64,000 nt of DNA, from the NCBI GenBank assembly GCA_016718805.1, contig JADKCP010000001.1, positions 806,001 through 870,000 on the forward strand, written 5' to 3'. Each line of letters begins with the position of its first letter. Position 1 is the stretch's first letter. Shown here in pieces: positions 62,709 to 64,000 of this stretch. The notes beneath the pieces were generated by a model. It did not search any database, was not told where the DNA came from, and saw only the letters and a program-made list of their open reading frames with translations. Source of the stretch: Bacteroidota bacterium (GTDB lineage: Bacteria; Bacteroidota; Bacteroidia; UBA4408). The translations under genes and the position numbers were made by a program.

Positions 62709-63818
62709 CTAAGGCAAAAGTTTGCGAATGGCACTCTCTAATTCCTCACCGCGCAACCCTTTTGCAACTACTTTACCTTCTTTATCGAGCAACACGCTAA
62801 ATGGTATTCCGCTAATGTTGTACAACTTCACAACCGATGAGTTCCACATGCCTAAATCGCTAATGTGTGTCCAGCTAAGGTGATCGTCGGCAATAGCTTT
62901 TTGCCAGGCAGCTTTATCCTTATCAAGTGAAACACCTAACACATCAAATCCCTTTGCATGAAACATATTGTAGGCTTTAACTACATTCGGGTTTTCGGCA
63001 CGACAAGGACGGCACCAAGATGCCCAAAAATCAACCAATACAACCTTGCCGCGATACGAAGAAAGTGACACCGTTTTGCCATCTGGAGTCGATAAACTGA
63101 TGTCGGGAGCTAAAGTGCCTATTCCCAATTTATTCATCTCTGAAACTCGATTATGGAACATTTTTACATAATCTGAATTCGGATATTTAGCATAAAGTGC
63201 CTTGTCTAACTTTAAGTAATAATCCATTTCGGTTTCACTATTAAGGCGGTCAATTACCGAAAGGGAAACCAATGATTCAATATTGTCGGTGATAAATTTC
63301 TTTAGGAAAACTGTTTCAGTTATCTTAACTCGATTGTATTGCATATCCAAAGCTCTTCCAACACTGTCCATTTTAGGAGAGCCTTGATAGGATGCATATA
63401 CTTTTTTTAGAGAATCGCCAATGAAATAATTGCGTTGCATCACGTAATTTACAAGTGCTATTTTTTTACTTGCTTCTGAACCTTTTACGCTATAGGTTCC
63501 CGAAAAATTGCGCGCATCAGCATTGAATTCAATCTTATCTGCGGTATCAAGTAAGAGTAAAGCAAAATTTGAATTGGTTAATCGTAAACGATAAAAACCC
63601 AATTGAGGAACTGTGGCAGTTAGTTTAAACGAACCATCTTTTCCAACTATAACTGAATCCTTGCTGTTGATACTCGCAGCTGTTAGTTCATCAAAATAAA
63701 TTTTTTCGCCGGCACTGTTGCTAAGTTTTCCGGTTATCTCAACTGCACCTTTCGGTTTATTTGAACAGGCGATAAGTACCACCGATAGTAATAAAAGAGA
63801 GCATACAATTTTTTTCAT
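62709..63818 (-). CDS. Thioredoxin-fold lipoprotein with DUF4369-like N-terminal domain
   Basis: A 369-residue lipoprotein (Cys18 in VVLIAC). A small beta domain (residues ~25-115, DUF4369-like) and a helical middle part are followed by a TlpA/ResA-like thioredoxin domain from ~235, with active site WCRPC (Cys269, Cys272) and cis-Pro in SGIPFSVLLD. It probably reduces or exchanges disulfides in the periplasm, for example in cytochrome maturation. It is the first gene before the M1 peptidase and lpxH. gatB lies 70 bases upstream. Confidence 0.9.
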   Translation of the reverse strand: MKKIVCSLLLLSVVLIACSNKPKGAVEITGKLSNSAGEKIYFDELTAASINSKDSVIVGKDGSFKLTATVPQLGFYRLRLTNSNFALLLLDTADKIEFNADARNFSGTYSVKGSEASKKIALVNYVMQRNYFIGDSLKKVYASYQGSPKMDSVGRALDMQYNRVKITETVFLKKFITDNIESLVSLSVIDRLNSETEMDYYLKLDKALYAKYPNSDYVKMFHNRVSEMNKLGIGTLAPDISLSTPDGKTVSLSSYRGKVVLVDFWASWCRPCRAENPNVVKAYNMFHAKGFDVLGVSLDKDKAAWQKAIADDHLSWTHISDLGMWNSSVVKLYNISGIPFSVLLDKEGKVVAKGLRGEELESAIRKLLP

Positions 63819-63888
63819 TCTAATTTTTGTGGGGCTTTAGTGGATATTGTTTTTGTAGTAGGATTTGTTTGTTTTTTTAATTGAAATT

Positions 63889-64000
63889 TTACTCTTCAAG
63901 CATTTTTTTAACCAATGCATTGGCTGTTTTTGGGTCGGCTTTTCCTTTTGATAACTTCATTACCTCACCCATAAAAAGTGCTGCTAAATTAAGTTTCCCA
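63889..64000 (-). CDS. gatB: GatB C-terminus (Asp/Glu-tRNA amidotransferase subunit B), partial
   Basis: The last 36 codons are visible; the rest lies beyond the window. The peptide GKLNLAALFMGEVMKLSKGK, then ADPKTANALVKKMLEE, matches the YqeY-like tail of GatB, the tRNA-binding subunit that converts Glu-tRNA-Gln and Asp-tRNA-Asn into the correct aminoacyl-tRNAs. The stop TAA is at 63889-63891. The neighbouring thioredoxin gene starts 70 bases downstream, so co-transcription is possible. Confidence 0.85.
   Translation of the reverse strand, partial: GKLNLAALFMGEVMKLSKGKADPKTANALVKKMLEE

Overview
The window comes from a Bacteroidota chromosome, low in GC by eye. Several independent signs support this. 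Secreted proteins carry type IX secretion (T9SS) C-terminal sorting domains of both kinds. The ssb-gldE-gldD block of gliding genes is present. Lipoprotein signals are plentiful. Many starts are preceded by the Bacteroidota -7 promoter element TAnnTTTG. I cannot place it below phylum level. Two tRNA genes are present, Gln(TTG) and Asn(GTT), and no rRNA.

Layout. 1-7.7 kb: the end of a giant PKD/CHU_C surface protein, a DEAD-box helicase, a small T9SS cargo protein, a polysaccharide deacetylase, a striking palindrome-rich repeat array (3961-4566) and a DUF2723 membrane protein. 7.9-17.7 kb: a nitrous-oxide-respiration block. On the minus strand, in transcription order, lie a cytochrome c lipoprotein, clade II nosZ, a four-helix membrane protein, nosL, nosD, nosF, nosY and a group III truncated globin. 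It is flanked by a Crp/Fnr regulator, a polytopic protein with paired histidines like those of heme-copper proteins, and a fasciclin lipoprotein. Three promoters around this block share an FNR-like palindrome of the form ATGAT-N4-ATCAT, which suggests one regulon. 17.8-21.8 kb: a lipoprotein and a large YCF48-repeat T9SS protein.

21.9-33.1 kb: a genomic island inserted at the 3' end of tRNA-Gln. A decayed copy of the tRNA end and its terminator lies at 33010-33076, and a weaker third copy at 30268-30296 suggests two tandem insertions. The cargo is mostly defence-type: a type IIG restriction-methylation enzyme, a truncated DUF262 gene, a frameshifted PD-(D/E)XK nuclease, an SRA-like/HNH modification-dependent nuclease, and an AbiE-type toxin-antitoxin pair with a recognisable autoregulated promoter. 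No integrase is visible.

33.2-64 kb: mostly chromosomal genes and secreted proteins. They include two more BNR/Asp-box proteins, a TIM-barrel glycosidase-like T9SS protein, a PfkB kinase, tRNA-Asn, a single-frame gldE-gldD fusion that looks like the result of one lost base, ssb, dsbD, an ABC importer (binding protein, permease, ATPase) interrupted by a CotH/lamin-tail T9SS protein, an OsmC protein, lipA, gap, an MFS transporter, lpxH, an M1 peptidase with a barrel-like C-terminal half, a thioredoxin-fold lipoprotein, and the 3' end of gatB.
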